Shown here: in pieces, positions 46,016 through 55,061 of the stretch
Layout: each line of letters begins with the position of its first letter
Position numbering within the stretch: the first letter of the stretch is position 1
Source: Pseudomonas sp. ERMR1:02
GTDB taxonomy: Bacteria > Pseudomonadota > Gammaproteobacteria > Pseudomonadales > Pseudomonadaceae
Reading direction: 5' to 3'
Length of the DNA stretch: 64,000 nt
Assembly: GCF_002277815.1 (NCBI RefSeq)
Contig: NZ_NKJI01000001.1
Span: 427,501-491,500 of the forward strand
Translations under genes and position numbers: made by a program
The notes under the pieces: model-generated
Told to the model about the DNA's origin: nothing
The model's input: only the letters and a program-made list of their open reading frames with translations
Databases searched by the model: none

Positions 46016-47505
46016 TAGTGCTCCGGAACCCCGAGCGGTTGCTCGGCAGGTTTATCAGTAGGGGCCGGTAACGGCTTTTGCGGCACGGTCGGGCCAGCGC
46101 TGACGATGACCATTTTGTCCGTGCTCAAGTGTTTGTTCAGTGCAGCTTTGACTTGCTCGACGGTCAGGTTCTGGGACTGTTGCATGAAGTCTTCCAGATG
46201 ACTCAACGGCAGGTTGTAGAAGCCAATCGCACCCAACTGGCCGACGATATCGGCGTTGCTGGCGGTGGACAGCGGGAAGCTGCCGGCCAGTTCGCGCTTG
46301 GCGTCGTCGAGTTCTTTTTCGGTCGGGCCGCTTTGAAGGTAGTCGGCCAGTACATCTTGCACCAGTTTCAGGGTGCCTTCGCTCATTTCGGCACGGGTCT
46401 GCAGGTTGATCATGAACGGTCCGCGCGCCTGCATCGGGGAGAAGCCCGAGTACACGCCGTAAGCCAGGCCACGCTTCTCGCGCACTTCGCTCATCAGCCG
46501 CGTGCCGAAACCGCCACCACCGAGGATCTGGTTACCCATGGATAGGGCCGCATAGTCCGGGTCATCACGGTCGATGCCCAGTTGCGCGATCATCAGGTTG
46601 GTCTGCTTGGACGGGAACTCGATGTGGCCGATGCTGGCCTTGGGTTCGGCCGGTTGCGGGATTTTCGGCAGGGCCGGGCCTTTGGGCAGGGCGGCGGAAA
46701 CCTGGGCGGCAATGGCTTGGGCTTCGGCGCGGGACAAGTCGCCAACCAGTGCGATCACCACGTTGCCGGCCGCATAGGCTTTCTCGTGGAACGCGCGCAG
46801 CTGCGCCAGGGTGACGGCTGGAACGGTTTTCGCCGTGCCATCGCTGGCATGCGCGTACGGATGATCGCCATACAAGCGGTTCATCAATTCAAGGCTGGCC
46901 AGTTTGCCGGGGTTCTGTTTCTGGTATTCGAAGCCGGCGAGCATCTGGTTTTTGATGCGGGTCAACGAGTCGGCGGGGAAGGTCGGTTTGCCGACGACTT
47001 CAGAGAACAGCTTCAAGGCCGGTTCCCGCTTGTCCACGGCGCTGAGGCTGCGCAGGGATGCAACGGCCATGTCTTTGTAGGCACCGTTACCGAAATCGGC
47101 GCCCAGGCCTTCGAATCCCTGGGCGATGGCGCTGACGTCTTTGCCGGCCACGCCTTCGTTGAGCATGGCATTGGCCAGCAACGCCAGACCCGGGGCGTCA
47201 CCGTCCTGGCTACTGCCGGCGGCAAAGATCAGGCGCATGTCGAACATCGGCAGCTCCCGGGCTTCGACGAACAGCACCTTGGCGCCTTCGGCGGTGTTCC
47301 AGGTCTGCACGTCGAGTTTGCGGTGGCTTGGTGCCTTGCCATCGAGTTCGGTCAGCGATTGCAGCTTCTGGCTGGCCTTGGCCTTGTCCAGCGCTTCGCT
47401 GGCCACGGACTCACCTGTTCTGGAGAAATAGAACGCAGCAGACCCGATCACGGCCACAGCGATCAGGCCGAGCAGGGCCAGGCGTGGTTTTTTATATTCA
47501 CTCAT
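46015..47505 (-). CDS. M16-family protein lacking the zinc motif (partner subunit)
   Basis: The 496-residue protein has an N-terminal membrane anchor or uncleaved signal (RLALLGLIAVAVIGSAAFYF, about residues 8-27) and two M16 domains. The HxxEH zinc motif of active members is absent: its place is taken by LLANAMLNEGVAG. The R/Y substrate motif REKRGLAYGVYSGF is kept in the second domain. This is the non-catalytic partner of the paired M16 peptidases. The start at 47505 has GGAGGAGACGACTC before it and overlaps the upstream gene by 8 bases. Confidence 0.9.
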   Translation of the reverse strand: MSEYKKPRLALLGLIAVAVIGSAAFYFSRTGESVASEALDKAKASQKLQSLTELDGKAPSHRKLDVQTWNTAEGAKVLFVEARELPMFDMRLIFAAGSSQDGDAPGLALLANAMLNEGVAGKDVSAIAQGFEGLGADFGNGAYKDMAVASLRSLSAVDKREPALKLFSEVVGKPTFPADSLTRIKNQMLAGFEYQKQNPGKLASLELMNRLYGDHPYAHASDGTAKTVPAVTLAQLRAFHEKAYAAGNVVIALVGDLSRAEAQAIAAQVSAALPKGPALPKIPQPAEPKASIGHIEFPSKQTNLMIAQLGIDRDDPDYAALSMGNQILGGGGFGTRLMSEVREKRGLAYGVYSGFSPMQARGPFMINLQTRAEMSEGTLKLVQDVLADYLQSGPTEKELDDAKRELAGSFPLSTASNADIVGQLGAIGFYNLPLSHLEDFMQQSQNLTVEQVKAALNKHLSTDKMVIVSAGPTVPQKPLPAPTDKPAEQPLGVPEH

Positions 47506-48853
47506 GAGTCGTCTCCTCCGGCAGAACATGGGCGACGCTGAGACGTTCGCGGGTGAAATACAGCTTGGCGGCTTTCTGGATATCTTGCGGTGTCACGCTT
47601 TCCAGGTCGGCGAGCTCGGTGTCCATTAACTTCCAGGACAGGCCAACGGTCTCCAGTTGGCCGATGGCGGTGGCCTGGCTGGTGATCGAATCGCGCTCGT
47701 AAACCAGCCCGGCGATGACCTGCGCGCGCACGCGTTCCAGCTCTTCAGCGGACGGCGCGGTAGTTTTCAACTGTTCGAGCAGTTTCCACAAACCGGCTTC
47801 TGCCTGGGCAATGGATTTGTTTTTCTGGCTGTTGGGCGTTGCCGACAGGGTGAACAGGCTGTCGCCGCGGGTATAGGCGTCGTAACCCGATGAGCCACCG
47901 GACACCAGTTCCTCGCCGCGCTCCAGTTGAGTCGGGATGCGCGCGCTGTAGCCGCCGTCGAGCAGGGCCGAGATCAGTCGCAAGGCATTCACCGAACGCT
48001 TGTCTTCGGCGGTAGCGATGCTCGGCACGTTGAAGGCCAGCATCAGGCTCGGCAATTGAGTCTTCACGTGCAGGGTGATTTGGCGCTCGCCGGGCTCCGC
48101 CAGTTCCAGCGGGATCTTGGCTGGCGGCACGTCGCGTTTGGCGATCGGGCCGAAGTAACGCTGGGCCAGGGTTTTGACTTCGTCCGGAGTCACGTCGCCG
48201 ACCACCACCAGCGTGGCGTTGTTCGGCACGTACCAGGACTGGTACCAGTGGCGCAGCTCTTCGACCTTCATGCGGTCCAGATCCGCCATCCAGCCGATGG
48301 TTGGCGTGTGATAGCCGCTAGCCGGGTAGGCCATGGCCTTGAAACGTTCGTAGGCCTTGGACATCGGCTTGTCGTCGGTACGCAGGCGACGTTCTTCCTT
48401 GATGACTTCGATTTCCCTGGCGAATTCGTCGGCCGGCAGACGCAGGCTGGCCATGCGGTCAGCTTCCAGCTCGAAAGCCACGCCCAGGCGATCACGGGCC
48501 AGCACCTGGTAGTACGCGGTGAAATCGTCGCTGGTGAAGGCGTTCTCTTCGGCGCCGAGGTCGCGCAGGATCAGTGACGCTTCGCCAGGGCCGACTTTCT
48601 CGCTGCCCTTGAACATCATGTGTTCCAGGGCGTGGGACAAACCGGTTTGCCCCGGTGTTTCGTAGCTGGAGCCAACCTTGTACCAGACCTGGGAAACCAC
48701 CACCGGCGCGCGATGGTCTTCGCGCACGACGACCTTCAAGCCGTTGTCGAGGGTGAATTCGTGAGTGGGTTGTGGATCGGCAGCCAGGGCCGAAAGGGGC
48801 AGACAAACTGTGCCGAGCAGCAGGCCTGCGGCGCGGCGGGCTAGAGCATTCAT
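47498..48853 (-). CDS. M16-family zinc metallopeptidase, catalytic subunit
   Basis: The 451-residue protein has a signal peptide (LLLGTVCLPLSALAAD, cleavage near residue 25) and so acts in the periplasm. The inverted zinc motif is HALEH (H74, E77, H78) in GLSHALEHMMFKGS, with the distal glutamate in the EADRMASLRL..EEIEVIKEERR region near residue 150. M16 enzymes degrade small peptides. It is translated with the zinc-less partner (8-base overlap) and rsmD, and is divergent from ftsY. Confidence 0.93.
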   Translation of the reverse strand: MNALARRAAGLLLGTVCLPLSALAADPQPTHEFTLDNGLKVVVREDHRAPVVVSQVWYKVGSSYETPGQTGLSHALEHMMFKGSEKVGPGEASLILRDLGAEENAFTSDDFTAYYQVLARDRLGVAFELEADRMASLRLPADEFAREIEVIKEERRLRTDDKPMSKAYERFKAMAYPASGYHTPTIGWMADLDRMKVEELRHWYQSWYVPNNATLVVVGDVTPDEVKTLAQRYFGPIAKRDVPPAKIPLELAEPGERQITLHVKTQLPSLMLAFNVPSIATAEDKRSVNALRLISALLDGGYSARIPTQLERGEELVSGGSSGYDAYTRGDSLFTLSATPNSQKNKSIAQAEAGLWKLLEQLKTTAPSAEELERVRAQVIAGLVYERDSITSQATAIGQLETVGLSWKLMDTELADLESVTPQDIQKAAKLYFTRERLSVAHVLPEETTHE

Positions 48854-49197
48854 TCGTTTTTAAACCTGTTGGGCTGCCCGCTTGTTCTTAGCGTCAGCGG
48901 GCGAGAGGGTGCTAGGATACTGATCCGTTTTACTGGCGGCCACGCCTATCAGGCCTTTGATCGGCCGGAAGGTTGTATGGGTTCCCGGCAGAAGCTTTTA
49001 ATTTGTCAGCTAAACTCTGTGTTTTCGCCGACGATGCCGTTCCAGTCCTTCGTATTAGTCGACCTTTGAGGTGCCGTCGGTACCTCGACAAAATGTTGCG
49101 CGTGAACAAGCTGGGTCAATCACAGTCTGTTCTGCATCGAATATTTATTTGCCGGGGCGCCCGTTGGCGCGTCGCTACCGTGAGATAGCCGTCCTCC
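48854..49197. other. Divergent regulatory gap between the M16 operon and ftsY
   Basis: This 344-base stretch should hold promoters for both directions. Short open frames within it have no ribosome-binding site or family resemblance. I see no REP, no clear hairpin with a T run, and no sigma-70 box strong enough to place. Confidence 0.5.
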
Positions 49198-50718
49198 ATG
49201 TTTGGTTCCAACGACGACAAGAAGACCCCAGCTGCGGCTGGCGAGAAAAAAAGCCTGTTCGGATGGCTGCGCAAAAAGCCGCAGGAACCCGTCGTCGAAC
49301 AGCCACAACCACTTCCTGAGCCAACTCCCGCGCCAGTAATAGAAGCAGAGCCTGCACCGGTTGTGTTGCCGATCGCCGAGCCGGTGCTGCAATCGGTCGT
49401 CGAGGCAGAGCGTGAAGTCGTGGCCCCACAGCCACTTGCACCCGTCGCCGAGCCGTGGCTGACCTTGCCCGTGGCGGAAGAGCCGGTGGCACTGGTCGAA
49501 AACGAACTGGCGCCGCACGTTACGCCGCCGATTCCAGCACCTACAGCGTTTACGCCTGAGCCGGTTCAAGCTCCGGTGGTTGAACCAGTTGTTGAACCGG
49601 TTGTTGCACCGGTTGTTGCACCGGTTGTGGTGGCTGAGCCTGCGCCAATTGCTCCAGAACCAGTGATTCCTGCCTTCATTGCTCCGGCCGCTCCGGTTGT
49701 TCAACCGCCAGCACCTGCACCGGTTGCTGCGGCCCCCATCGTTCCCGTCGAAACCCCGGTCGAGCCGCCGCGCACTGAAGAAGCCAAAGCCGGTTTCTTT
49801 GCCCGCCTCAAGCAAGGTCTGTCCAAGACCAGCGCCAGCATCGGCGAAGGTATGGCCAGCCTGTTCCTGGGCAAGAAAGCCATCGATGACGAGCTGTTCG
49901 ATGATCTTGAAACCCGTCTGCTGACTGCTGACGTCGGTGTGGAGGCCACTTCGGCGATTATCCAGCGCCTGACGCAGAAGGTCGCGCGTAAAGAGCTGGC
50001 CGATTCCGATGCGCTGTACAAATCCTTGCAGGGTGAGCTGGCGGCGATGCTCAAACCCGTCGAGCAACCGCTGAAAATCACCTCGCAGAACAAGCCGTTC
50101 GTGATTCTCGTCGTTGGCGTCAACGGTGCTGGCAAGACCACCACCATCGGCAAACTGGCGAAGAAGCTGCAACTGGAAGGCAAGAAAGTCATGCTCGCCG
50201 CCGGCGACACCTTCCGTGCTGCCGCAGTCGAGCAATTGCAAGTCTGGGGCGAGCGCAACAAGATACCGGTCATCGCCCAGCACACTGGCGCTGATTCGGC
50301 GTCGGTGATTTTCGACGCCGTGCAGGCTGCCAAGGCCCGTGGCATTGACGTGCTGATCGCCGATACCGCAGGTCGACTGCATACCAAAGACAACCTGATG
50401 GAAGAGTTGAAAAAGGTTCGTCGGGTGATCGGCAAGCTCGACGCCGACGCGCCCCATGAAGTGCTGCTGGTTCTCGACGCCGGCACCGGCCAAAACGCAA
50501 TCAACCAAGCCAAGCAGTTCAACCAGACTGTCGAGCTGACCGGCCTGGCGTTGACCAAGCTCGATGGCACTGCCAAGGGTGGAGTAATTTTTGCCCTGGC
50601 CAAGCAGTTTGGCCTGCCGATCCGCTATATCGGCGTCGGTGAAGGCATCGACGATTTGCGTACTTTTGAAGCTGAACCCTTTGTCCAGGCACTTTTTGCC
50701 GAGCGGGAGCGTTCATGA
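49198..50718 (+). CDS. ftsY: Signal recognition particle receptor
   Basis: FtsY docks SRP-ribosome complexes at the membrane. The 506-residue protein begins with a long acidic Pro/Val/Ala-rich A domain (about 1-195, with an EPVV repeat tract at ~126-145) and then the NG GTPase domain. G1 is GVNGAGKTTTIGKL near residue 304, the IBD box is ADTFRAAAVEQL, G3 is DTAGR, G4 is TKLDG. It overlaps ftsE by four bases (ATGA at 50715-50718), the conserved ftsYEX order. The A-domain length varies widely between species. Confidence 0.96.
   Translation: MFGSNDDKKTPAAAGEKKSLFGWLRKKPQEPVVEQPQPLPEPTPAPVIEAEPAPVVLPIAEPVLQSVVEAEREVVAPQPLAPVAEPWLTLPVAEEPVALVENELAPHVTPPIPAPTAFTPEPVQAPVVEPVVEPVVAPVVAPVVVAEPAPIAPEPVIPAFIAPAAPVVQPPAPAPVAAAPIVPVETPVEPPRTEEAKAGFFARLKQGLSKTSASIGEGMASLFLGKKAIDDELFDDLETRLLTADVGVEATSAIIQRLTQKVARKELADSDALYKSLQGELAAMLKPVEQPLKITSQNKPFVILVVGVNGAGKTTTIGKLAKKLQLEGKKVMLAAGDTFRAAAVEQLQVWGERNKIPVIAQHTGADSASVIFDAVQAAKARGIDVLIADTAGRLHTKDNLMEELKKVRRVIGKLDADAPHEVLLVLDAGTGQNAINQAKQFNQTVELTGLALTKLDGTAKGGVIFALAKQFGLPIRYIGVGEGIDDLRTFEAEPFVQALFAERERS
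49573..49632 (+). repeat. Five-copy 12-base tandem repeat inside ftsY
   Basis: Five consecutive 12-base units (consensus CCGGTTGTTGMA) encode Pro-Val-Val-(Glu/Ala) repeats in the FtsY linker. The units are in frame, so copy-number change would lengthen or shorten the linker without a frameshift. Confidence 0.85.
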
Positions 50719-51386
50719 TTCGTTTCGAACAGGTCGGTAAACGCTACCCGAACGGTCACGTCGGCTTGCATGAGCTGAGCTTTCGAGTCCGACGGGGCGA
50801 GTTTCTGTTTGTCACCGGCCATTCCGGCGCCGGTAAAAGCACATTGTTACGGCTGTTGCTGGCCATGGAGCGCCCGACCAGCGGCAAGCTGCTGCTGGCC
50901 GGGCAAGATCTGAGCACCATCAGCAACGCGCAGATCCCGTACCTGCGTCGGCAAATCGGCGTGGTGTTCCAGAATCACCAGTTACTGTTTGATCGCACGG
51001 TGTTCAATAACGTCGCGCTGCCGTTGCAAATTCTGGGTCTGTCCAAGGCCGAGATCGCTAAGCGTGTGGACTCGGCCCTTGAGCGCGTGGCTCTTTCGGA
51101 TAAAACCGATCTGTACCCCGGCGACCTGTCTACCGGTCAGCAACAGCGCGTCGGCATCGCTCGCGCAATCGTTCACCGTCCGGCCTTGCTGCTGGCGGAC
51201 GAACCGACCGGTAACCTCGATCCGCGTCTGGCGGCCGAAATCATGGGAGTGTTCGAAGATATCAACCGCTTGGGCACTAGTGTGCTGATCGCCAGTCACG
51301 ACCTGGCACTGATTGCGCGCATGCGCCACCGCATGCTGACCTTGCAACGCGGTCGATTGATCGGCGACGGGGAGGCTGCCGTATGA
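50715..51386 (+). CDS. ftsE: Cell division ATP-binding protein
   Basis: FtsE is the ATPase of the FtsEX complex, which couples the divisome to cell-wall hydrolase activation. The 223-residue protein has Walker A GHSGAGKST near residue 36, Q-loop VFQNHQLLF, signature LSTGQQQR, Walker B LLLADEPTGNLD and H-loop IASHDLAL. It overlaps both neighbours by four bases. Confidence 0.96.
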   Translation: MIRFEQVGKRYPNGHVGLHELSFRVRRGEFLFVTGHSGAGKSTLLRLLLAMERPTSGKLLLAGQDLSTISNAQIPYLRRQIGVVFQNHQLLFDRTVFNNVALPLQILGLSKAEIAKRVDSALERVALSDKTDLYPGDLSTGQQQRVGIARAIVHRPALLLADEPTGNLDPRLAAEIMGVFEDINRLGTSVLIASHDLALIARMRHRMLTLQRGRLIGDGEAAV

Positions 51387-52405
51387 GTGCGACACGCAGT
51401 CCAAAGGTTTCCGAGCGCGTGGCCCCCAAGCCCGCCGATCCGCAACCGAAGAAGAAAAAAAACGACGATGACGACGGGCCAGACTTTGCCACGTTGTTCC
51501 GTGCCTGGATCGAAAGTCATCGCGCCAGCATGGTGGACAGTTTGCGTCGGCTGGGCAAACAACCCATCGGCAGTTTTTTCACCTGTATGGTGATGGCAGT
51601 GGCCCTGAGTTTGCCCATGGGGCTGTCACTTTTGCTAGGAAACGTCGAGCGTCTGGGTGGTTCCTGGCAGCGCGCGGCGCAGATTTCCCTGTACCTGCAA
51701 CTTGAAGCCAGCCCAGCCGAAGGCGAGGCGCTGCGCGAGCAGATCAAGGGCATGCCCGGCGTGGCCGATGCCGAATATGTTGGTCGTGATCAGGCGCTGG
51801 AAGAGTTCCAACAACAGTCCGGTCTGGGCGAAGCGCTCAAGGAACTGCCGGAAAACCCGCTGCCTGGTGTAATCCTGGTGACTCCGAATGAAGTCGACAA
51901 GCCCGCGCTTGAAGCATTAAGACAAAAACTTTCCGAGTTGCCGAAGGTACAACAGGCGCAGCTTGATCTAGTCTGGGTCGAGCGTCTGGCAGCGATCCTC
52001 AAGCTGGGTGACCGTTTTGTATTTGGTCTGACCGTGCTTTTGGTTTCTGCATTACTTTTGGTGATAGGCAATACCATTCGTCTTCATATTGAAAACCGCC
52101 GCACAGAGATAGAAGTGATTAAACTCGTCGGCGGCACTGACAGCTATGTGCGCAGGCCCTTCCTATATATGGGTGCGCTTTATGGTTTTGGTGCGGGGAT
52201 TCTTTCCTGGGGCGTATTGGCGTTCGGCCTCAACTGGCTGAATGACGCGGTGGTCGGGCTGGCCGGCTTGTACGGCAGTAATTTCGCACTGGCCGGCGTG
52301 CCGGTTGCCGACGGTCTGTCTCTCTTGCTTGGCGCGGTGCTGTTGGGGTATATCGGTGCATGGATAGCAGTCGCACGCCACCTGCGGGAGCTTGCGCCAA
52401 AGTAA
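51383..52405 (+). CDS. ftsX: Cell division permease-like protein
   Basis: The 340-residue FtsX has a long charged cytoplasmic N-terminus (KPADPQPKKKKNDDDDG), four transmembrane helices at about residues 70-92, 213-235, 260-282 and 310-332, and a periplasmic loop between the first two (about 95-205) that contacts cell-wall hydrolase activators. It is translationally coupled to ftsE (ATGA overlap). The poly-A and GATGACGAC stretch near the start is in frame and does not look like a frameshift. Confidence 0.95.
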   Translation: MSATRSPKVSERVAPKPADPQPKKKKNDDDDGPDFATLFRAWIESHRASMVDSLRRLGKQPIGSFFTCMVMAVALSLPMGLSLLLGNVERLGGSWQRAAQISLYLQLEASPAEGEALREQIKGMPGVADAEYVGRDQALEEFQQQSGLGEALKELPENPLPGVILVTPNEVDKPALEALRQKLSELPKVQQAQLDLVWVERLAAILKLGDRFVFGLTVLLVSALLLVIGNTIRLHIENRRTEIEVIKLVGGTDSYVRRPFLYMGALYGFGAGILSWGVLAFGLNWLNDAVVGLAGLYGSNFALAGVPVADGLSLLLGAVLLGYIGAWIAVARHLRELAPK

Positions 52406-52442
52406 TATCATTTTGCTCGTATTGACCTTTCAGCGTATATGG

Positions 52443-52469
52443 GAACTTGTCCTACGGTTTCCGGTCAAT
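52443..52469 (+). promoter_or_regulatory. Candidate AlgU (sigma-E) promoter of rpoH
   Basis: GAACTT (52443-52448), 16 bases, then TCAAT (52465-52469) approximates the AlgU consensus GAACTT-N16/17-TCTGA. It lies 50 bases before the rpoH start. An AlgU-dependent rpoH promoter is known in P. aeruginosa; its use here is inferred. Confidence 0.6.
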
Positions 52470-52518
52470 TTTCGCAGTGCTGAACTGCACGAGTTATGTA
52501 AGTCGGAGGTTTTTTCGT

Positions 52519-53373
52519 ATGACCAATTCTTTGCAGCCTGCATATGCTCTGGTCCCGGGTGCGAACCTGGAGGCCTATGTGCACACGGTGAACAGCATTC
52601 CATTGCTGACGCCGGAGCAGGAGCGTGAACTGGCCGAGAGTCTCTATTATGAGCAGGATCTTGAGGCGGCTCGGCAGATGGTGCTCGCCCACCTGCGTTT
52701 TGTCGTACATATCGCCCGTAGCTATTCCGGCTACGGTCTGGCTCAGGCTGACCTGATCCAGGAAGGTAACGTTGGCCTGATGAAGGCCGTGAAGCGCTTC
52801 AACCCCGAGATGGGCGTGCGCCTGGTGTCCTTTGCCGTGCACTGGATCAAGGCTGAAATCCACGAATTTATCCTGCGTAACTGGCGGATCGTGAAAGTCG
52901 CGACCACCAAGGCCCAGCGCAAACTGTTCTTCAACCTGCGCAGCCAGAAGAAACGTCTGGCCTGGCTGAACAACGAGGAAGTCCATCGCGTGGCGGAAAG
53001 CCTCGGCGTAGAGCCGCGGGAAGTGCGTGAGATGGAAAGTCGCCTGACCGGCCATGACATGGCTTTCGACCCGGCTGCTGAAGCCGACGACGACAGCGCT
53101 TTCCAGTCGCCGGCCAACTATCTGGAAGACCACCGGTACGACCCGGCCCGTCAATTGGAAGATGCCGACTGGAGCGACAACTCCAACCACAACCTGCACG
53201 AAGCGCTGGAAGTACTGGACGACCGCAGCCGTGACATTCTTTACCAGCGCTGGCTGGCAGAAGAAAAAGCCACGCTGCACGATCTGGCGCAGAAGTACAA
53301 CGTGTCGGCCGAGCGTATTCGTCAGCTTGAAAAGAGCGCGATGAACAAGCTCAAATTGTCGATCGCCGCATAA
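52519..53373 (+). CDS. rpoH: Heat-shock sigma factor sigma-32
   Basis: RpoH directs RNA polymerase to heat-shock promoters. The 284-residue protein starts at the ATG at 52519 ([17 protein letters not shown]). Region 2 has [19 protein letters not shown] and region 2.4 [18 protein letters not shown]; the RpoH box [15 protein letters not shown] is present; region 4.2 has [20 protein letters not shown]. An in-frame ATG 24 codons upstream has no ribosome-binding site, whereas GTCGGAGG precedes 52519. A strong terminator follows. Confidence 0.96.
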   Translation: MTNSLQPAYALVPGANLEAYVHTVNSIPLLTPEQERELAESLYYEQDLEAARQMVLAHLRFVVHIARSYSGYGLAQADLIQEGNVGLMKAVKRFNPEMGVRLVSFAVHWIKAEIHEFILRNWRIVKVATTKAQRKLFFNLRSQKKRLAWLNNEEVHRVAESLGVEPREVREMESRLTGHDMAFDPAAEADDDSAFQSPANYLEDHRYDPARQLEDADWSDNSNHNLHEALEVLDDRSRDILYQRWLAEEKATLHDLAQKYNVSAERIRQLEKSAMNKLKLSIAA

Positions 53374-53388
53374 CCTTCGCGAAGGCAA

Positions 53389-53424
53389 TAAAAAACACCC
53401 CGATCATTGATCGGGGTGTTTTTA
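53389..53424. terminator. Rho-independent terminator of rpoH
   Basis: The stem AACACCCCGATCA/TGATCGGGGTGTT is flanked by an A run and a T run; it is symmetric enough to serve rpoH and possibly mtgA on the other strand. Confidence 0.9.
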
Positions 53425-53460
53425 TATATGCCCGAGAATCTCAAATCCCACGCTGCTCCC

Positions 53461-53539
53461 TGTAGGAGCTGGCTTGCCAGCGAAGCAGGCGGCGCGGTGT
53501 GTCAGGCAAATCGCCTTCGCTGGCAAGCCAGCTCCTACA
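53461..53539. repeat. REP doublet of a variant family
   Basis: Arms TGTAGGAGCTGGCTTGCCAG (53461) and complement to 53539. The core GGCTTGCCAGCGAAG differs from the GGCTTGCCCGCGAAG of other copies, so this is a separate REP subfamily in the window. Confidence 0.92.
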
Positions 53540-53551
53540 TTAGGGGTGGTG

Positions 53552-54274
53552 TTATTGAGACCACGGCGCCCGGCGCGAATCGTTGAGACCCAACAGGTAA
53601 CTGTCTCCACCGAGCTGGCTCATCTGCTGCCGTATCCAGCCCGCACGCCGCGCCACGTAAGAGGTCGGATGGCTGGCGCTCCATACTCGCGGGTTCGGCA
53701 GTACTGCCGCCAGCAAGCTTGCCTGCTGCCGAGACAGTGATTTGGCGCCGACGCCAAAGTGATGCCTGGCCGCTGCCTCTGCACCAAACACCCCGTCATC
53801 CCACTCGACGCTATTGAGATAAACCTCAAGAATCCGCTGCTTGGGCCAGAACACTTCAATCAACCCGGTAAACCACGCTTCCAGGCCTTTGCGCAGCCAG
53901 CTTCGACCGGACCACAGGAACAGGTTTTTCGAGACTTGTTGACTCAGGGTGCTGGCGCCACGGACTGTCCCGCCGAGTTCGTTATGGGCCAGTGCAGCCT
54001 GAATCGCGCCGAAGTCAAAGCCCCAGTGCTCCGGGAATTTTTGATCTTCGCCAGCAATCACCGCGACTTTCAAGTCGTCGGAGATTTCATCCCAGGGCTT
54101 CCAGGTGCGTTGCAGGTCAATGGGCTCGCCATCGAACCAGGATTCGATCTTGCGTTCGACCATCAGGGCTGTTCCCGGTGGCGGCACCACGCGAAAAATC
54201 AGCACCAGCAATACGCTGCCGCCCATGAACCAGAGCACGGCCTTCGTGAAACGACGGAAATATAAACGCAGCAT
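53552..54274 (-). CDS. mtgA: Monofunctional biosynthetic peptidoglycan transglycosylase
   Basis: MtgA polymerises lipid II into glycan strands without a transpeptidase domain. The 240-residue protein has one N-terminal membrane anchor (about residues 12-32) and a GT51 domain with the catalytic glutamate in AGEDQKFPEHWGFDF, the motif GGSTLSQQ-like GASTLSQQVSKNLFL, and KQRILEVYLNSVEW. It is convergent with rpoH and divergent from the DUF423 gene. Confidence 0.94.
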   Translation of the reverse strand: MLRLYFRRFTKAVLWFMGGSVLLVLIFRVVPPPGTALMVERKIESWFDGEPIDLQRTWKPWDEISDDLKVAVIAGEDQKFPEHWGFDFGAIQAALAHNELGGTVRGASTLSQQVSKNLFLWSGRSWLRKGLEAWFTGLIEVFWPKQRILEVYLNSVEWDDGVFGAEAAARHHFGVGAKSLSRQQASLLAAVLPNPRVWSASHPTSYVARRAGWIRQQMSQLGGDSYLLGLNDSRRAPWSQ

Positions 54275-54348
54275 AGAGATGGCTTGGCCGAACCCGTTGA
54301 GCGGGCCATTATACAGACCCTGTTGATCGAGACTGACTGGAGTTCTTC

Positions 54349-54729
54349 ATGCTGCGTGGCTTTCTGATGCTGGCCGCTTTTTTCGGCTTCACCGGTGTCG
54401 GTCTTGGGGCGTTTGCCGCCCATGGCCTGAAAAACCGTCTGACACCTGAGTACCTCGCCATCTTCCATACTGGTGTCACCTATCAACTGGTACATACCCT
54501 GGCGCTGCTGGGCGTGGCGCTGCTGGCCACGCATATGCCCGGTCGGTTGGTCACCTGGGCAGGCGGATCCTTTGCCATCGGCATCCTGCTGTTCTCCGGC
54601 AGCCTGTACGTGCTCACGCTGACCGGTGTCGGCAAGCTTGGCATCATCACGCCATTCGGCGGCCTGGCGTTTCTGGTGGGCTGGTTCTGCCTGGGGCTTG
54701 CCGCCTGGCGCTTGCAACTTACCGCTTGA
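54349..54729 (+). CDS. DUF423 membrane protein
   Basis: The 126-residue protein has four transmembrane helices and the DUF423 signature GVGLGAFAAHGLKNRLTPE followed by FHTGVTYQLVHTLALL. This small family (YwdK/YgdD-like) is widespread and uncharacterised. It lies 71 bases before thiS in the same direction. Confidence 0.85.
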   Translation: MLRGFLMLAAFFGFTGVGLGAFAAHGLKNRLTPEYLAIFHTGVTYQLVHTLALLGVALLATHMPGRLVTWAGGSFAIGILLFSGSLYVLTLTGVGKLGIITPFGGLAFLVGWFCLGLAAWRLQLTA

Positions 54730-54800
54730 CGCTTGTTGCTGACCTTTAGGTCATGAACGGGCTAGAATGCCAGCCCCTAAAAATGATGGCGGCATTGCGC

Positions 54801-55001
54801 ATGCGCATTCAGTTGAACGGCGAATCCTTTGAACTGCCCGACGGTGAAACCGTTGCGGCCCTGCTGACCCGTCTGGACCTGACCGGACGCCGCGTGGCAG
54901 TAGAACTCAATCTGGATATCGTCCCGCGCAGTCAGCATGCAGACACGACATTGAATGACGGCGATAACATCGAAGTCGTGCACGCCATCGGCGGCGGCTA
55001 G
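54801..55001 (+). CDS. thiS: Sulfur carrier protein ThiS
   Basis: ThiS carries sulfur as a C-terminal thiocarboxylate for thiazole synthesis in the thiamine pathway. The 66-residue beta-grasp protein starts [20 protein letters not shown] at 54801 and ends in the required Gly-Gly (VVHAIGGG). In-frame upstream ATGs would add residues that do not belong to the family. thiG follows 60 bases later. Confidence 0.94.
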   Translation: MRIQLNGESFELPDGETVAALLTRLDLTGRRVAVELNLDIVPRSQHADTTLNDGDNIEVVHAIGGG

Positions 55002-55061
55002 CCGTCAGGCCTGCATGGGCCGAAAATTCTGCAAGACCCTCACCCCTATAGAGGATTTCCC

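Noticed and set aside
49020..49190. Short open frames upstream of ftsY
   Set aside because: No ribosome-binding site and no similarity to known leader peptides; the gap is better seen as promoter region.
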